From the NCBI GenBank assembly GCA_023415055.1, contig JAEZLZ010000078.1, positions 1-64,000 on the forward strand: DNA of 64,000 bases. Direction: 5' to 3'. A program made the translations under genes and the position numbers. The notes beneath the pieces are model-generated. The model made no database searches. It was not told the origin of the DNA and was given only the letters and a program-made list of their open reading frames with translations. Below, piece after piece: positions 35,528 to 45,207 of this stretch; the stretch's first letter is position 1, and every line of letters starts with the position of its first letter. This stretch comes from Bacillota bacterium (GTDB lineage Bacteria > Bacillota > Clostridia > Lachnospirales > Lachnospiraceae).

Positions 35528-35659
35528 AACCTGATTGTAACACAATATACTTTAATTTATAACATTTGCTTTATAGTATTCTATTCAATTGACCCCATAA
35601 ATCCATTGGTTTTATTTGTATCTTAGGTCATATGATTAGAGTCTTTATTCAAGATATTT

Positions 35660-36250
35660 TTATAACTCAATCTCTTCCCCTGCCTCTAGGATAAGTCGAT
35701 TCTTTGCAGTAAATTGTTCCGCCATCGATCGATCGAATAACTCTCCCGGCTTCATATGAATCGGTATCGTATGCTTTGCGCCAATCAATTCAGCACAAGC
35801 CTTCGCTTCTTTTGCATCCATGTTGTAGATGCCATCGATGGGAAGGAGTGCATAATTCAGCTGTAGTGACGCCATCTCGGCCATCTCCTTGGTTGTCGAG
35901 GTATCTCCTGAGCCATAAATTGTAATGCCGTCAACCGTAATGATATATCCTACCGATTCATCCTTACTGTGATTCCGATTATAGGCAGGCACTGCCTGGA
36001 TGTGTACACCTAGAAAATCAAAGCTCAGATATTGCCCACTCTTTAGCGCATCATGCTCCTGAATTATGGTACAGGTTGGCTTCTTTGTAACCAGCTTCAC
36101 TTGATTGTGATCACCATGCTGGTGCGTTACCAGTATGATATCCGCCGGGACATCATAGCCCTTCCCTACATATGGATCAAAGTAGATAACCACATTGTCC
36201 TTGCTGATAATCCGATAACTTCCGTGTCCCTGATATAATAATTTTGCCAT
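35660..36250 (-). CDS. metallo-beta-lactamase-fold hydrolase (UlaG-like)
   Basis: A 196-residue metal-dependent hydrolase. The metal motif THQHGDHNQ, FDPY upstream, NRNHS, GSGDTS and the late PIHMKPGE are in the order of the UlaG/L-ascorbate lactonase-like group. The substrate is unknown. The ATG at 36250 follows GAGGGGG by six bases; an upstream ATG at 36283 gives a basic extension with no support. Single gene. Confidence 0.8.
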   Translation of the reverse strand: MAKLLYQGHGSYRIISKDNVVIYFDPYVGKGYDVPADIILVTHQHGDHNQVKLVTKKPTCTIIQEHDALKSGQYLSFDFLGVHIQAVPAYNRNHSKDESVGYIITVDGITIYGSGDTSTTKEMAEMASLQLNYALLPIDGIYNMDAKEAKACAELIGAKHTIPIHMKPGELFDRSMAEQFTAKNRLILEAGEEIEL

Positions 36251-36403
36251 TTGAATCCCCCTCTTTTTATGTCTTATTTTCATGATTGATTATCGTTATT
36301 CAATTACGGAATTGTTATCACTTCACATATTTTTTGTTTCATGGGATATTAGCTCTGAATCATTTTACAACACCTGTGATCCAAGAATTTAATCTCCGAA
36401 TCT

Positions 36404-37765
36404 CTATATAATACTATTCTTAAGTCTCGGTTCCACTCTATTCCCGATGACTTTCTCTACGATATAAGCATTCTTTAGCAGCTGTTCATCGGATAGCGCT
36501 GTTAACTGCAGTACCGCCGGCATTCCATCCTGTTTTAATCCATAGGGAATCGTAATCACCGGAAGTTCTGTATATTGCAGGATGCTGCTGAAGCTGTACA
36601 TGATGCATAGATCGGTTCCCTCAAGCTGTTCTCTGATCTTTCTCATGCTATCCTTGCGATCCTCCAATATCTCAAGATATTTAGGTTCCTTAAGAGTACC
36701 GGAAGCATTCTCCTGTGCATCGAGTAGTAAGGTCTGACCATACCGAAGTGCCTGTTCTTTATGCTCGTTATTATAATTAATGATATCTTCCAGTGATTTG
36801 ATCGGGTATTGCTCCGGCAAACCCTTCAGGTATTGATTTATAGCATACTGAAATTCATATTTCATAACATCCATGATGTACGGTGTCTCGGGTATCTCAA
36901 TACGCTTAATAACTGCTCCAGCCTTCTCAAGCTCAAGCACCGCTTCCTCCGTATGCTCTAACCATTCCTCAGAATCCGCCGGTTTCCAGGTGTTATAGGC
37001 GATCACCTTACCCTTGATATCCTCCTTCGGCTGCTCTACTACCGCTTGGCCCGTTAGTGCAGCATACATTATTGCAGCATCCTCCACTGTCTTGGTAAAT
37101 GGTCCTGCGGTATCCAGAGTAAAGCTGATCGGAATGATACCCTTCTGGCTGATGACTCCGGTGCTTGGTCGAAAGCCTACAATCCCACTGGCGATACCAG
37201 GTCCTACGATGGAATTGCAGGTGTCGGAACCGATAGAGGCCGTGCAGAGATTTGCTGTCACAGCAACTCCGGAACCGGAGCTGGAACCGGAAGGATCCTT
37301 CTCCGGATGATAGGCATTCTTTACCTGACCTCCTCTCGAGCTATATCCGTTAGGCATATGATCTGTCATATAATTCGCGAATTCCGTCATATTCGTCTTG
37401 CCCAGGATAACCGCTCCGCATTCTCGAAGTCGTTTCACAAGCTCTGCATCTTCTAAGGCGATAGAGTCCGCCAGGGCGACGGAACCGGCTGAAGTATGCA
37501 TCTGATCTGCGGTATCGATATTATCCTTCACAAGAACCGGGATACCAAATAATAGCTTGTCTACCTGATATCCCTTCCGATCTAGTTCCTCTGCAATCGC
37601 TAACGCATCCGGGTTAATCTCCACGACACTATGTAACCCCATCTCCCCCTGATCATATTCTTTGATTCGGTCCAGATAATACTCAACTGCTTCTTTTACG
37701 GTTAATTCTCCTCTTTGATATTTCTTCTTTAGCTCTGGTATTGTTATCTCCTTCAAATGGTTCAT
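36404..37765 (-). CDS. amidase of the amidase-signature family
   Basis: A 453-residue enzyme of the amidase-signature superfamily (GatA relatives). The Ser-cisSer-Lys triad is visible: Lys in PVLVKDNIDT, cis-Ser in DPSGSSSGSG, and the nucleophile Ser in TCNSIVGPG. No gatB or gatC is adjacent, so it is a free amidase rather than a tRNA amidotransferase subunit. The substrate is unknown. It has no signal peptide. Confidence 0.85.
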   Translation of the reverse strand: MNHLKEITIPELKKKYQRGELTVKEAVEYYLDRIKEYDQGEMGLHSVVEINPDALAIAEELDRKGYQVDKLLFGIPVLVKDNIDTADQMHTSAGSVALADSIALEDAELVKRLRECGAVILGKTNMTEFANYMTDHMPNGYSSRGGQVKNAYHPEKDPSGSSSGSGVAVTANLCTASIGSDTCNSIVGPGIASGIVGFRPSTGVISQKGIIPISFTLDTAGPFTKTVEDAAIMYAALTGQAVVEQPKEDIKGKVIAYNTWKPADSEEWLEHTEEAVLELEKAGAVIKRIEIPETPYIMDVMKYEFQYAINQYLKGLPEQYPIKSLEDIINYNNEHKEQALRYGQTLLLDAQENASGTLKEPKYLEILEDRKDSMRKIREQLEGTDLCIMYSFSSILQYTELPVITIPYGLKQDGMPAVLQLTALSDEQLLKNAYIVEKVIGNRVEPRLKNSII

Positions 37766-38061
37766 CCCTGAAACCCCTGCCTTTCTTTATATACTAAAAC
37801 ATTACAAGCACATTCTCTTCATTCAATATCTCTGCTCCAAGCGAACCGGATTATGCCACATATTTCAAAAAATTCAATCTAATTCCTGGCTATATTATAC
37901 TATCTTTTCCTTCGGTCATCTACTATAATATTTGCTTTATATACCAGAACAAAGTGTCAGCAAGCTGCAATTCGATACTTGCACTGCAAGCAGTGCCCGA
38001 CTGCGGGAACGTTCGCTATCCGGAGGGCCTTTTAATTCATAGAACACACTTTTCTATGAAA
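37766..38061. other. intergenic region upstream of the amidase gene
   Basis: About 300 bp holding the amidase leader on one side. Around 37970-38030 there is a GC-richer patch with gcactgcaagcagtgc-type symmetry that could form a hairpin. I do not recognise a known RNA or a gene. Confidence 0.4.
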
Positions 38062-38124
38062 TAAAAAAGGAGCGACATCATCCTTACCATCTGTATTCAA
38101 CAGAGTATCGGATCTTCGCTCCTT
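38062..38124 (-). terminator. intrinsic terminator of the lysine transporter operon
   Basis: Minus-strand stem aaggagcga / tcgctcctt followed by tttttta, about 15 bases after the stop of the ATPase gene. Confidence 0.85.
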
Positions 38125-38138
38125 GATTATCTATTTCA

Positions 38139-38879
38139 TTATTGCTCTTTCAGAACTCTCTTTAAGAATTCTTTCGTTCTCTCCTGTGTCGGATTATTGA
38201 AGATCTGCTCCGGAGTGCCTTCCTCGGCGATTACGCCCTTATCCATAAATACCACCCGGTTAGCTACCTCTTTCGCAAAGCCCATCTCATGGGTTACTAC
38301 CAACATGGTAAGTCCGCTTTTAGCCAGTTCTTTCATGACAGCCAGAACTTCACCAACCATTTCTGGATCAAGCGCTGAGGTAGGTTCATCAAATAAGAGT
38401 ACATCCGGTTCCATCGACAATGCCCTGGCGATTGCGACTCTCTGCTTCTGCCCGCCGGAAAGCTGTTTCGGCTTAGCATTGACATATTGGTCCATACCTA
38501 CAACCTTAAGATATTTCATTGCCACTTGCTCTGCGTCCTCCTTAGAGCGCCTCAATACTTTAATCTGTCCAACCGTACAGTTGCTAAGTACATTGTGATT
38601 ATTGAAGAGGTTGAACTGCTGGAATACCATTCCGAGCTTCGTCCGGTAAGCGTATACATCATGCTTATCATCGAGAATATTCTCTCCATTGTATATGATT
38701 GCCCCATCGCTTGGCTTCTCAAGCAGGTTTATGCAACGCAGCAGCGTTGATTTGCCAGAACCGGAAGCGCCGATGATACATACTACTTCCCCCTTGTTGA
38801 CGGAGAAGTCGATATCCTTTAGGATCTCATTCTCGCCAAAGGATTTTTTCAAATGTTTCACATCTATTACTCTATCCAT
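38139..38879 (-). CDS. amino-acid ABC transporter ATP-binding protein (GlnQ/HisP type)
   Basis: A 246-residue ATPase of a polar amino-acid importer. Walker [11 protein letters not shown]-loop MVFQQFNLF, signature LSGGQKQR, Walker [12 protein letters not shown] and the switch His in VVTHEMGFA are all intact. The ATG at 38879 is supported by GGAGG upstream. It lies 15 bp after the permease gene. The lysine riboswitch ahead of the operon points to lysine or a related diamino acid as substrate. Confidence 0.92.
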   Translation of the reverse strand: MDRVIDVKHLKKSFGENEILKDIDFSVNKGEVVCIIGASGSGKSTLLRCINLLEKPSDGAIIYNGENILDDKHDVYAYRTKLGMVFQQFNLFNNHNVLSNCTVGQIKVLRRSKEDAEQVAMKYLKVVGMDQYVNAKPKQLSGGQKQRVAIARALSMEPDVLLFDEPTSALDPEMVGEVLAVMKELAKSGLTMLVVTHEMGFAKEVANRVVFMDKGVIAEEGTPEQIFNNPTQERTKEFLKRVLKEQ

Positions 38880-38894
38880 CTCTGCCTCCATCTC

Positions 38895-39662
38895 CTAATT
38901 ATGAAGCTTCTTCACATGATCTTCCGGTCGTTCTACCTGCATCTGGTTGCCGGGAATTACAATAAAGTTCTCGGGACCATCCAACTTGCGTTCAATCAGT
39001 CGAAGAATTCTTGTAACGGTCAACGTCATTACCAGGTAAATAATCGAAGCTACAGTGAAAGTTTCAAAATACCGGAAGTTATTACCTGCTACCGACTTCG
39101 TCTGGAAGAATAATTCCGATACGGAGATTACATTCAGAACCGAGGTATCCTTGATATTGATAACGAATTCGTTACCGATTGCCGGTAAGATATTTCGCAG
39201 TACCTGAGGCAGTACAACATGAAGCATGGTTTTAATATGATTCATACCGATAGCATGTGCTGCTTCAAACTGTCCTTTATCGATGGATATGATACCACCA
39301 CGAACAATCTCTGCAGTATAAGCACCAGTATTAATTGATACAATAAAGATAGCCGCCGCAGTACGGTCCATGTCGATGCCAAATGCCATCGCCGAACCAT
39401 AATAAATTACAACGGCTTGTACAATCATAGGTGTTCCGCGGAAGAATTCCACATAAGCGGTTAGTATCGCATTCACGATACGAAGCAGTACTTTTTTTGC
39501 TCCCTTCTCTGGCAAAGGTATAGTACGAATCGATCCGATTAGCAGACCGATCCCCGAACCAAGTATTGTACCAATGATAGAGATTAACAGAGTTACGCCC
39601 GCTCCTCGAAGGAACATAGGCCAATTTTCGGTAACGATTTTTACAAACCATTCCCAAGTCAT
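38895..39662 (-). CDS. amino-acid ABC transporter permease (HisM/GlnP type)
   Basis: A 255-residue permease with about five membrane segments, beginning with MFLRGAGVTLLISIIGTILG. The EAA loop (QFEAAHAIGMNHIKTMLHVVLPQ) that docks the ATPase is present, preceded by VEFFRGTP. The start at the ATG at 39662 is preferred to a GTG at 39686. It is separated from the binding-protein gene by a terminator, so it is probably expressed at a lower level. Confidence 0.9.
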   Translation of the reverse strand: MTWEWFVKIVTENWPMFLRGAGVTLLISIIGTILGSGIGLLIGSIRTIPLPEKGAKKVLLRIVNAILTAYVEFFRGTPMIVQAVVIYYGSAMAFGIDMDRTAAAIFIVSINTGAYTAEIVRGGIISIDKGQFEAAHAIGMNHIKTMLHVVLPQVLRNILPAIGNEFVINIKDTSVLNVISVSELFFQTKSVAGNNFRYFETFTVASIIYLVMTLTVTRILRLIERKLDGPENFIVIPGNQMQVERPEDHVKKLHN

Positions 39663-39770
39663 AATGCACCAAGCCTTTCCATACACTTATGTAACTATAT
39701 GAATACCTTCTTATTATGTACGAAACGTTAACATTCATGTGTTACATGTGATAATTATATAATGACAAAA

Positions 39771-39808
39771 AGGCTGCCCAAAAAATTCTCATATCATTTG
39801 GACAGCCT
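39771..39808 (-). terminator. internal terminator between binding protein and permease
   Basis: Minus-strand stem aggctg / cagcct (extended by imperfect pairing with cc/gg and aaa/ttt) followed by tttttg. It lies just after the binding-protein stop, allowing partial read-through into the permease and ATPase genes. Confidence 0.75.
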
Positions 39809-39820
39809 AAAAGTTCACAT

Positions 39821-40630
39821 CTATTGCGCTGCAGGTTGATTTACAATTGCAGCATCCATGATTTTGATGCGTTCTTCCTCTGAAACACCTGCTAAGATCT
39901 CATTGATTTTTGCAGTCAGCTCGCTACCCTTCTCGATACCAACAGCAATAGCAGTATCATCCTCTGAAGTAACAAAACCGTCTGTGAACTCAACCATAGC
40001 AAAGTTTTCATTGGCTGTCGAAGCACTGACACCCTCCGGACGCTCTGATACATAGCCATCGATGACTCCGGACTCAAGTGCAACTCTCATTGCAGGGAAG
40101 TTATCCATCGCAGGCTGTAAATTTACACCGTTAATCTGCTCGATTACGGAATAGTGGAAGGTATTTAGCTGAGCTGTAACCTTTGCTCCTGAGAAATCCT
40201 GAATGGAAGTCGCTCCTTCGAAAGCGCCGCCTTTTTTCACTACCATTACCAAGTCTGACTTATAATAATTATCGGAGAAATCAATGGTCTCTTTACGTTC
40301 TGCCGTCGGAGACATACCCGCGATGATTGCATCAATCTTACCGGAAGTTAATGCCGGAACCAAACCATCCCATTCTGTCTTAACGATTACCAATTCTTTT
40401 CCTAAGCCTTCTGCAATCTTTTTTGCTATCTCAACATCATATCCACCCGCAAAATCAGTGCTTCCTTCAATGGGTACTCCACCATTTGAATTATCTGACT
40501 GTGTCCAGTTAAAGGGTGCATAACCTGCTTCCATACCCACACGAAACTTATTGTCGTCCTTCTTTGCGCACCCCGCCATCATAGCTACGGTTAAAGCAAG
40601 GACAAGGATTGCTGTTATTCTTTTCTTCAT
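39821..40630 (-). CDS. amino-acid ABC transporter substrate-binding lipoprotein
   Basis: A 269-residue lipoprotein. The signal peptide ends in the lipobox MMAGC, followed by a family 3 solute-binding fold with FRVGMEAGYAPFNW, GGYDVEIAK and DGLVPALTSGKIDAIIAGM. It captures an amino acid outside the membrane for the permease and ATPase downstream. GGAGG precedes the ATG at 40630; an upstream ATG at 40672 has no support. The lysine riboswitch upstream suggests lysine. Confidence 0.92.
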   Translation of the reverse strand: MKKRITAILVLALTVAMMAGCAKKDDNKFRVGMEAGYAPFNWTQSDNSNGGVPIEGSTDFAGGYDVEIAKKIAEGLGKELVIVKTEWDGLVPALTSGKIDAIIAGMSPTAERKETIDFSDNYYKSDLVMVVKKGGAFEGATSIQDFSGAKVTAQLNTFHYSVIEQINGVNLQPAMDNFPAMRVALESGVIDGYVSERPEGVSASTANENFAMVEFTDGFVTSEDDTAIAVGIEKGSELTAKINEILAGVSEEERIKIMDAAIVNQPAAQ

Positions 40631-40777
40631 AGTTTCTTTCCTCCTCTGACTTGATTTTATTAGATCGAGCATTCACTGTCTGTCTGACAGCTGCCATATA
40701 TTTGGGGTTTTATATCAATAGCATATGCGTCCTCTTTGAGGTTTTTATTGATACGGATGTGCTTTCCTAATTCAATA

Positions 40778-41045
40778 AAAAAACCTGAGGTACACTCAGG
40801 TTATTTAATACGCCTATGCCTAAGTCCCCAAAATCCCTAATGAGATAGCACAACTTGGCAAACCGGGTAGTTCACCAAGACAGTCCTGCAGCTCTTAACT
40901 GCAGACCCAGCATATAGCACCGAGGATGCTATAAACTTCGGCGACATTTCCTTCTCCATAGCATCTAAGCTCCTCTAGCTCCTCTACAGACTATTAAATA
41001 TCGCGCCTCTACCTCACCTTTGAAGATGAGGTCTTATGAAATTAC
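40778..41045 (-). promoter_or_regulatory. lysine riboswitch (L-box) with terminator
   Basis: The minus-strand leader contains the conserved L-box blocks in order: GAGGTAGAGGCGCG near the 5' end, GTCGCCGAAG, GCTGGGTCTGCAG with its partner CTGCAGGACTGTC, and GTGCTATCTC near the 3' side. It ends in a terminator stem aacctgag / ctcaggtt with seven T (about 40776-40802). High lysine should stop transcription ahead of the ABC transporter genes. The blocks line up well with the known Bacillus lysC leader. Confidence 0.93.
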
Positions 41046-41051
41046 GCTATT

Positions 41052-41080
41052 ATATTACATCATCGCTTAACATCTGTCAA
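41052..41080 (-). promoter_or_regulatory. sigma-A promoter of the lysine riboswitch transcript
   Basis: Minus-strand TTGACA, 17-bp spacer, TAATAT. The -35 box touches the first of four 41-bp repeats. Confidence 0.75.
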
Positions 41081-41242
41081 TTCAAAAAAGTTAGCTTTGC
41101 TAACTTTTTGTGTATCTTGAATTCAAAAAAATTTATTACCCTATCTTTTTACGTATCTTTAATTCAAAAAAGTTTTTTTCCCTATCTTTTTGCGTATCTT
41201 GAATTCAAAAAAGTTCGTTACGCTATCTTATTGTTGATAACA
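41079..41242. repeat. four tandem 41-bp repeats
   Basis: Units begin with aattcaaaaaa at 41079, 41120, 41161 and 41202, each followed by a t-rich half and ending tatctt or similar. The first holds the hairpin gttagc-ttt-gctaac. The fourth is the most divergent at its end. The spacing is close to four helical turns, so the A-tracts are in phase directly upstream of a promoter. Confidence 0.85.
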
Positions 41243-41282
41243 TAAATTATTTGTTTGAATTCATAACTTACCGTATCTCTTA

Positions 41283-43142
41283 TTACTTAATATCTACGAG
41301 AATTATTAGATCGGCGGATTTATCCTCTCCCTGCTCCCATTCACTTTGACTAAGATTATTCGCAATTACTGTCATGGAAGCCTTGTCATTCTCCGAACGG
41401 AAGGTCAATTCTGATGTAGATATCGGTTCATTCTTATTCCCTTTTCCGACAAAACCGGAAAACATTTGATTGTAATCAAACCGTAGCAGCTCCTGCCCCT
41501 GTTCATCTTCAATCAGGATACTCTGATTATTTTTATCCGCATTATCTACACGCAGATGATAATTACTTCCATTCACGGCAAAGCTGTTTGCCTTCAATTC
41601 TGCCATATTGTAGATACTTATTTGCAGCATATAATCATAACCTGCAACCGGAATAGGTTCTCCGGTATCACGACTGACATAAAAGCTCTGATACTCTTGC
41701 GAAGCATTATTATATCGGTCAAATCCAAAGGTCTTCTCAAAATCACCGGAAGTATAATATGGCTGGAGATAATGAATCGACTTTGTATAATCCATTCGAT
41801 CAAGGTAATCCAGTGAGGAGATGATATCCGCTTTCTCCTTTTCATCCAGATTATTGTTCGGTATTATGGAAGTATCAGAAAGCATCTCGTTTTTGATCAG
41901 TGTATTTCTAAGTCTCTCTGTCTGAGTAATCCTGCTGAGCGTGAATGCATCTACAGGCGGTATAATCGATATGGTCGACAATATAATCAGAATCGGAGCT
42001 ATGATACCGTTTTTGCGTGTCGGAAGAATACTGAATATAATACCTGCAATCGTTGCAAAGACTCCGAATAAGATCACATAATAACGACCATAGGTAACAC
42101 CTATATCCGATATCTTTAAGCAGGAGGATAACGTCTGAAATAAGACCACCGGAATTAGCACCTTCGGAAATATCAAGCGGAACTTATTGGCAAAGGGATT
42201 CTGAAGGGTGCTGGCAAGAATATATACTAAAATCACCGTAATTGAATAGCTGACCAACATTGGCTCCATTAGATTATCGCTCCAAAACTTTCCAGTGATA
42301 TTCATAATAATATAAAGTAGCAGAATGATTGTAAATATTGCAGTGATAGGTATAATCACATATGAAATCAAAGTCTCTAAAAGCTTACCGGGTGTAGTTA
42401 TCTTTCGAAACTCATCCATACGGAGGTTGTCATCTCCCATGCCACTATCCGCTATAAGCTCCTCTACCGGTAATTGATTCTCACTTTGTGAAAGATGAGA
42501 AAACCTCTTCCCTTCCGGATCCTTAAGTAGCTCTTGCTTACGGGGGTAGAAGGGAATCATGCTCAGAAAATAGATTGGAGTCAGCAGTATAAAAATAAAA
42601 TTGGCTGCATGGACATATGCTTCATCATTTACGGAAAAGATCAATAAATCAGTTGCTCTGATGATTAAAACCACACCTAAGAACAATACACCGTCAAAAA
42701 ACAATGCAATAAAAGAACTCTTAAATGCTGCCATAAAGCTTTCATTGATACTGATATGGCTTCGTATCGTCGGTATCCATAAAAATGCAATCAGTAAAAC
42801 AAAGCATATAGCAATCGTTCTAATCGTTACTACAACTTCCCATTCTGAACGGCGAATTAGCAGGTAGTAAACAGAAGAGGCAGCTACTGTCACCAGCATA
42901 AAAATGATACGAAAGATCGGATTATCCAAAAATCTCTCATAAAATAACTGTAATACAACAAAGACTGCTGCACCTAACAAAAAGGTAACCAGTAATCTGG
43001 TATAATTGATGTCATACTCTGATACAATAGAGATTGCATTGGTCACAACCGCAGCAATCAATAAGATAATTGTCATCGGAAAGCGCATTACAGTATCCGT
43101 TAGTCCCTGCCATCTCTCCTTTAAATTTATTCTTCTATTCAT
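41283..43142 (-). CDS. DUF4153-like polytopic membrane protein
   Basis: A 619-residue membrane protein. The first about 400 residues hold some ten or more hydrophobic segments; the last about 200 are soluble and probably extracellular. The layout, including the FPMTIILLIAAVV start and an N-terminal cytoplasmic stub, fits the DUF4153 group of unknown function. The ATG at 43142 follows GGAGG by eight bases; a longer start at 43157 overlaps it. Confidence 0.65.
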   Translation of the reverse strand: MNRRINLKERWQGLTDTVMRFPMTIILLIAAVVTNAISIVSEYDINYTRLLVTFLLGAAVFVVLQLFYERFLDNPIFRIIFMLVTVAASSVYYLLIRRSEWEVVVTIRTIAICFVLLIAFLWIPTIRSHISINESFMAAFKSSFIALFFDGVLFLGVVLIIRATDLLIFSVNDEAYVHAANFIFILLTPIYFLSMIPFYPRKQELLKDPEGKRFSHLSQSENQLPVEELIADSGMGDDNLRMDEFRKITTPGKLLETLISYVIIPITAIFTIILLLYIIMNITGKFWSDNLMEPMLVSYSITVILVYILASTLQNPFANKFRLIFPKVLIPVVLFQTLSSCLKISDIGVTYGRYYVILFGVFATIAGIIFSILPTRKNGIIAPILIILSTISIIPPVDAFTLSRITQTERLRNTLIKNEMLSDTSIIPNNNLDEKEKADIISSLDYLDRMDYTKSIHYLQPYYTSGDFEKTFGFDRYNNASQEYQSFYVSRDTGEPIPVAGYDYMLQISIYNMAELKANSFAVNGSNYHLRVDNADKNNQSILIEDEQGQELLRFDYNQMFSGFVGKGNKNEPISTSELTFRSENDKASMTVIANNLSQSEWEQGEDKSADLIILVDIK

Positions 43143-43425
43143 AATATAATCCTCCATTCAAATATCACAAATAATATCCGTTAGTATATCAAACATAACA
43201 CATATGTTCATTAATGATAATAACATTATTATACCACATTCCATAATCCATCAACTTAATATATATATTATCATACATTCTGTATAGTCCCGAAAATTAT
43301 CCTAATTTATTTTTAGTAATTCTTTTATTAATTATCAAAGTTTTTTATAAAATTGATACGATTCTATCTTTACAAAATGTCAAAAGTGTGTTTAAATAAA
43401 AAAAATCCCAGGAGGTAATAGTATT

Positions 43426-44799
43426 ATGGCTTCAAAGAATCAACCCCTCGGCTATCTGCCGGATGAAAGACCCCCGTTCGTGGAACTCTTCTTATTTGCA
43501 TTACAGCAGATTGTTGTAATGTTCCCTGCAACCGTTCTTGTTGCATTAATCACCGGATTCCACGTATCAACAACTATTTTTGCCAGCGGTTTTGCTACTC
43601 TCTGTTTCATCTTAATTACCGGAAGAAAGATCCCCCTTTATTACGGTTCCAGTTTCTCCTATATTGCCGCAATCGCTTCAATTATGGCAGCGGAACAATT
43701 TGCAGGATATAGCTTGAACGACAAAATCTCTATCGCACAATTTGGTATCGTAATGTCAGGTTTCGTATCTATTGTTGCCGGTCTACTCATTCAACGAACC
43801 GGTAGAAAAACCATCGACAAGATTCTCCCCCCTACAGTTACTGGTAGTATCGCAATGATTATCGGCTTATCACTTGCTGCTAATGCAATGGGTGATGCAG
43901 CTACTTTCCCCACCGTTGAAGAAGCACAGACAGCACTTGCTCAGAACATGGCTTGGGTTATCTCCATTATCACCCTTATTTCCACAATTGCATATTCAGT
44001 ATACTTGAAGGGCAAGCTGAGTCAGTTGCCTATTCTTTTTGGCCTTTTGACAGGTTATGCCGCTGCAGTTGTCATCGGTCTCATAACCGGAGTACCCTTT
44101 GTTAACTTTAACACTATTGAATCCAGCAAAATATTCAGTCTTCCTGACTTCACTCTTCCGAAGCCTTCCTTGGCTGCAGTCGCAGCGATCATGCCAATCG
44201 CAATTGCTACCATTCCGGAATCCACCGCACATGTTTATCAGCTGGATATCTATGTAAATGATCTTGCTAAGAAAATGAAAAGCGGGAAGAAGTACAATAT
44301 TGCGGACAAGCTTGGCTTAAACCTGATTGGTGACGGTATTGGTGATATCGTATCCGGTATGATCGGTGGTCCCGCAGGTACAAACTACGGCGAAAATATC
44401 AGTACCATGGCAATCTCCAAAGTGTTCTCGATCCCTGTATTAATCGCTGCTGCTTGTATTACAATGGTTATCTCCTGCTTCACTCCTCTGATCAACGTAG
44501 TTTACTCCATTCCCAAGGCAGTAATCGGTGGTCTCTCCATCTACTTATTTGGTGTAATCGCTGCACAGGGTATCACCATTATGATGGATCGTAAAGTAGA
44601 TATGTTCAAATCAAAGAACCTTGCAGTTATTGCTATCATCTTAATCATAGGACTTGGCGGAAGCTTCGGTTTTGAAGGAAATGGTATGATCCCGATGTTC
44701 GGCATGCAGTTCCCTGCACTTGCTACCGCAGCGGTAGTTGGTATCGTACTCAATCTTCTTCTCTCTATCGGAGATAAGGAAGAAACATCTGCAGAATAA
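43426..44799 (+). CDS. uracil/xanthine permease (NCS2 family)
   Basis: A 457-residue proton-coupled nucleobase transporter with about 12-14 membrane segments. Family motifs include ATIPESTAHV (proton/substrate Glu) and GTNYGENISTMAISKV. UraA/PyrP-like uracil uptake is the most likely role; xanthine is possible. CAGGAGG precedes the start. No purine riboswitch or pyrimidine attenuator was seen upstream. Confidence 0.88.
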   Translation: MASKNQPLGYLPDERPPFVELFLFALQQIVVMFPATVLVALITGFHVSTTIFASGFATLCFILITGRKIPLYYGSSFSYIAAIASIMAAEQFAGYSLNDKISIAQFGIVMSGFVSIVAGLLIQRTGRKTIDKILPPTVTGSIAMIIGLSLAANAMGDAATFPTVEEAQTALAQNMAWVISIITLISTIAYSVYLKGKLSQLPILFGLLTGYAAAVVIGLITGVPFVNFNTIESSKIFSLPDFTLPKPSLAAVAAIMPIAIATIPESTAHVYQLDIYVNDLAKKMKSGKKYNIADKLGLNLIGDGIGDIVSGMIGGPAGTNYGENISTMAISKVFSIPVLIAAACITMVISCFTPLINVVYSIPKAVIGGLSIYLFGVIAAQGITIMMDRKVDMFKSKNLAVIAIILIIGLGGSFGFEGNGMIPMFGMQFPALATAAVVGIVLNLLLSIGDKEETSAE

Positions 44800-44882
44800 T
44801 TGATGATACGTATCTTCTAATTTACAAACAATATCTACTCTGTTGATATTCATAAAGAATGAAGTTCAAATCATTACAAGAA

Positions 44883-44940
44883 TGAGAACCTCTATGAATT
44901 GACTTTTCGTCACATGCATAGGGGTTCTCATTTATATATT
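44883..44940 (+). terminator. terminator after the NCS2 permease
   Basis: Stem tgagaacc / ggttctca extended by pairing of the adjoining bases, followed by tttatatatt. It could work in both directions. Confidence 0.65.
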
Positions 44941-45114
44941 ATTATATTGTATTTATCATGTCTAACTTCTATTTTTATCTCGAATACTTCCAACAAGACG
45001 ATTTACTTCTTATTATATACTACGATAGATAGGTATTTTTTCTCCCCATAGATATCTATTTGATAATTAATATTTGATTGTGCACTCTTTCGTAGGTTGA
45101 TCCGGTTTCTTAAT
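44941..45114. other. intergenic spacer between convergent permease genes
   Basis: AT-rich DNA between two terminators with no feature I can identify. Confidence 0.5.
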
Positions 45115-45154
45115 ATTCAAAAAAGGTGAAGCGTCTATCGACACTTCACCTTTT
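45115..45154 (-). terminator. intrinsic terminator of the purine permease gene
   Basis: Minus-strand stem aaaaggtgaag / cttcacctttt followed by a T-run, about 50 bases after the stop at 45208. Confidence 0.85.
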
Positions 45155-45207
45155 ATCTGTAGTCACTTTATAAGAAGAGGAAACGATGTTCGGTTAGTTC
45201 ATCCTTA

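Larger units (their letters stand above)
35283..35535 (+). repeat. 12-bp inverted repeat closing the toxin transcript
   Basis: atcaggttagaa at 35283-35294 is perfectly complementary to ttctaacctgat at 35524-35535. In type I toxin mRNAs such as hok and aapA the 5' and 3' ends pair and block translation; this repeat could do the same. Confidence 0.7.

Noticed and set aside
36404..37765. GatA subunit of the tRNA amidotransferase
   Set aside because: No gatC or gatB neighbour, and the sequence around the nucleophile Ser differs from GatA.
40806..41040. Possible small genes around the riboswitch and repeats
   Set aside because: The open frame at 41036-41245 is a by-product of the 41-bp repeats, and the leader is explained by the lysine riboswitch.
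41079..41242. CRISPR-like array
   Set aside because: The repeat units abut with no unique spacers, there is no cas gene, and each unit is a full 41-bp tandem copy.
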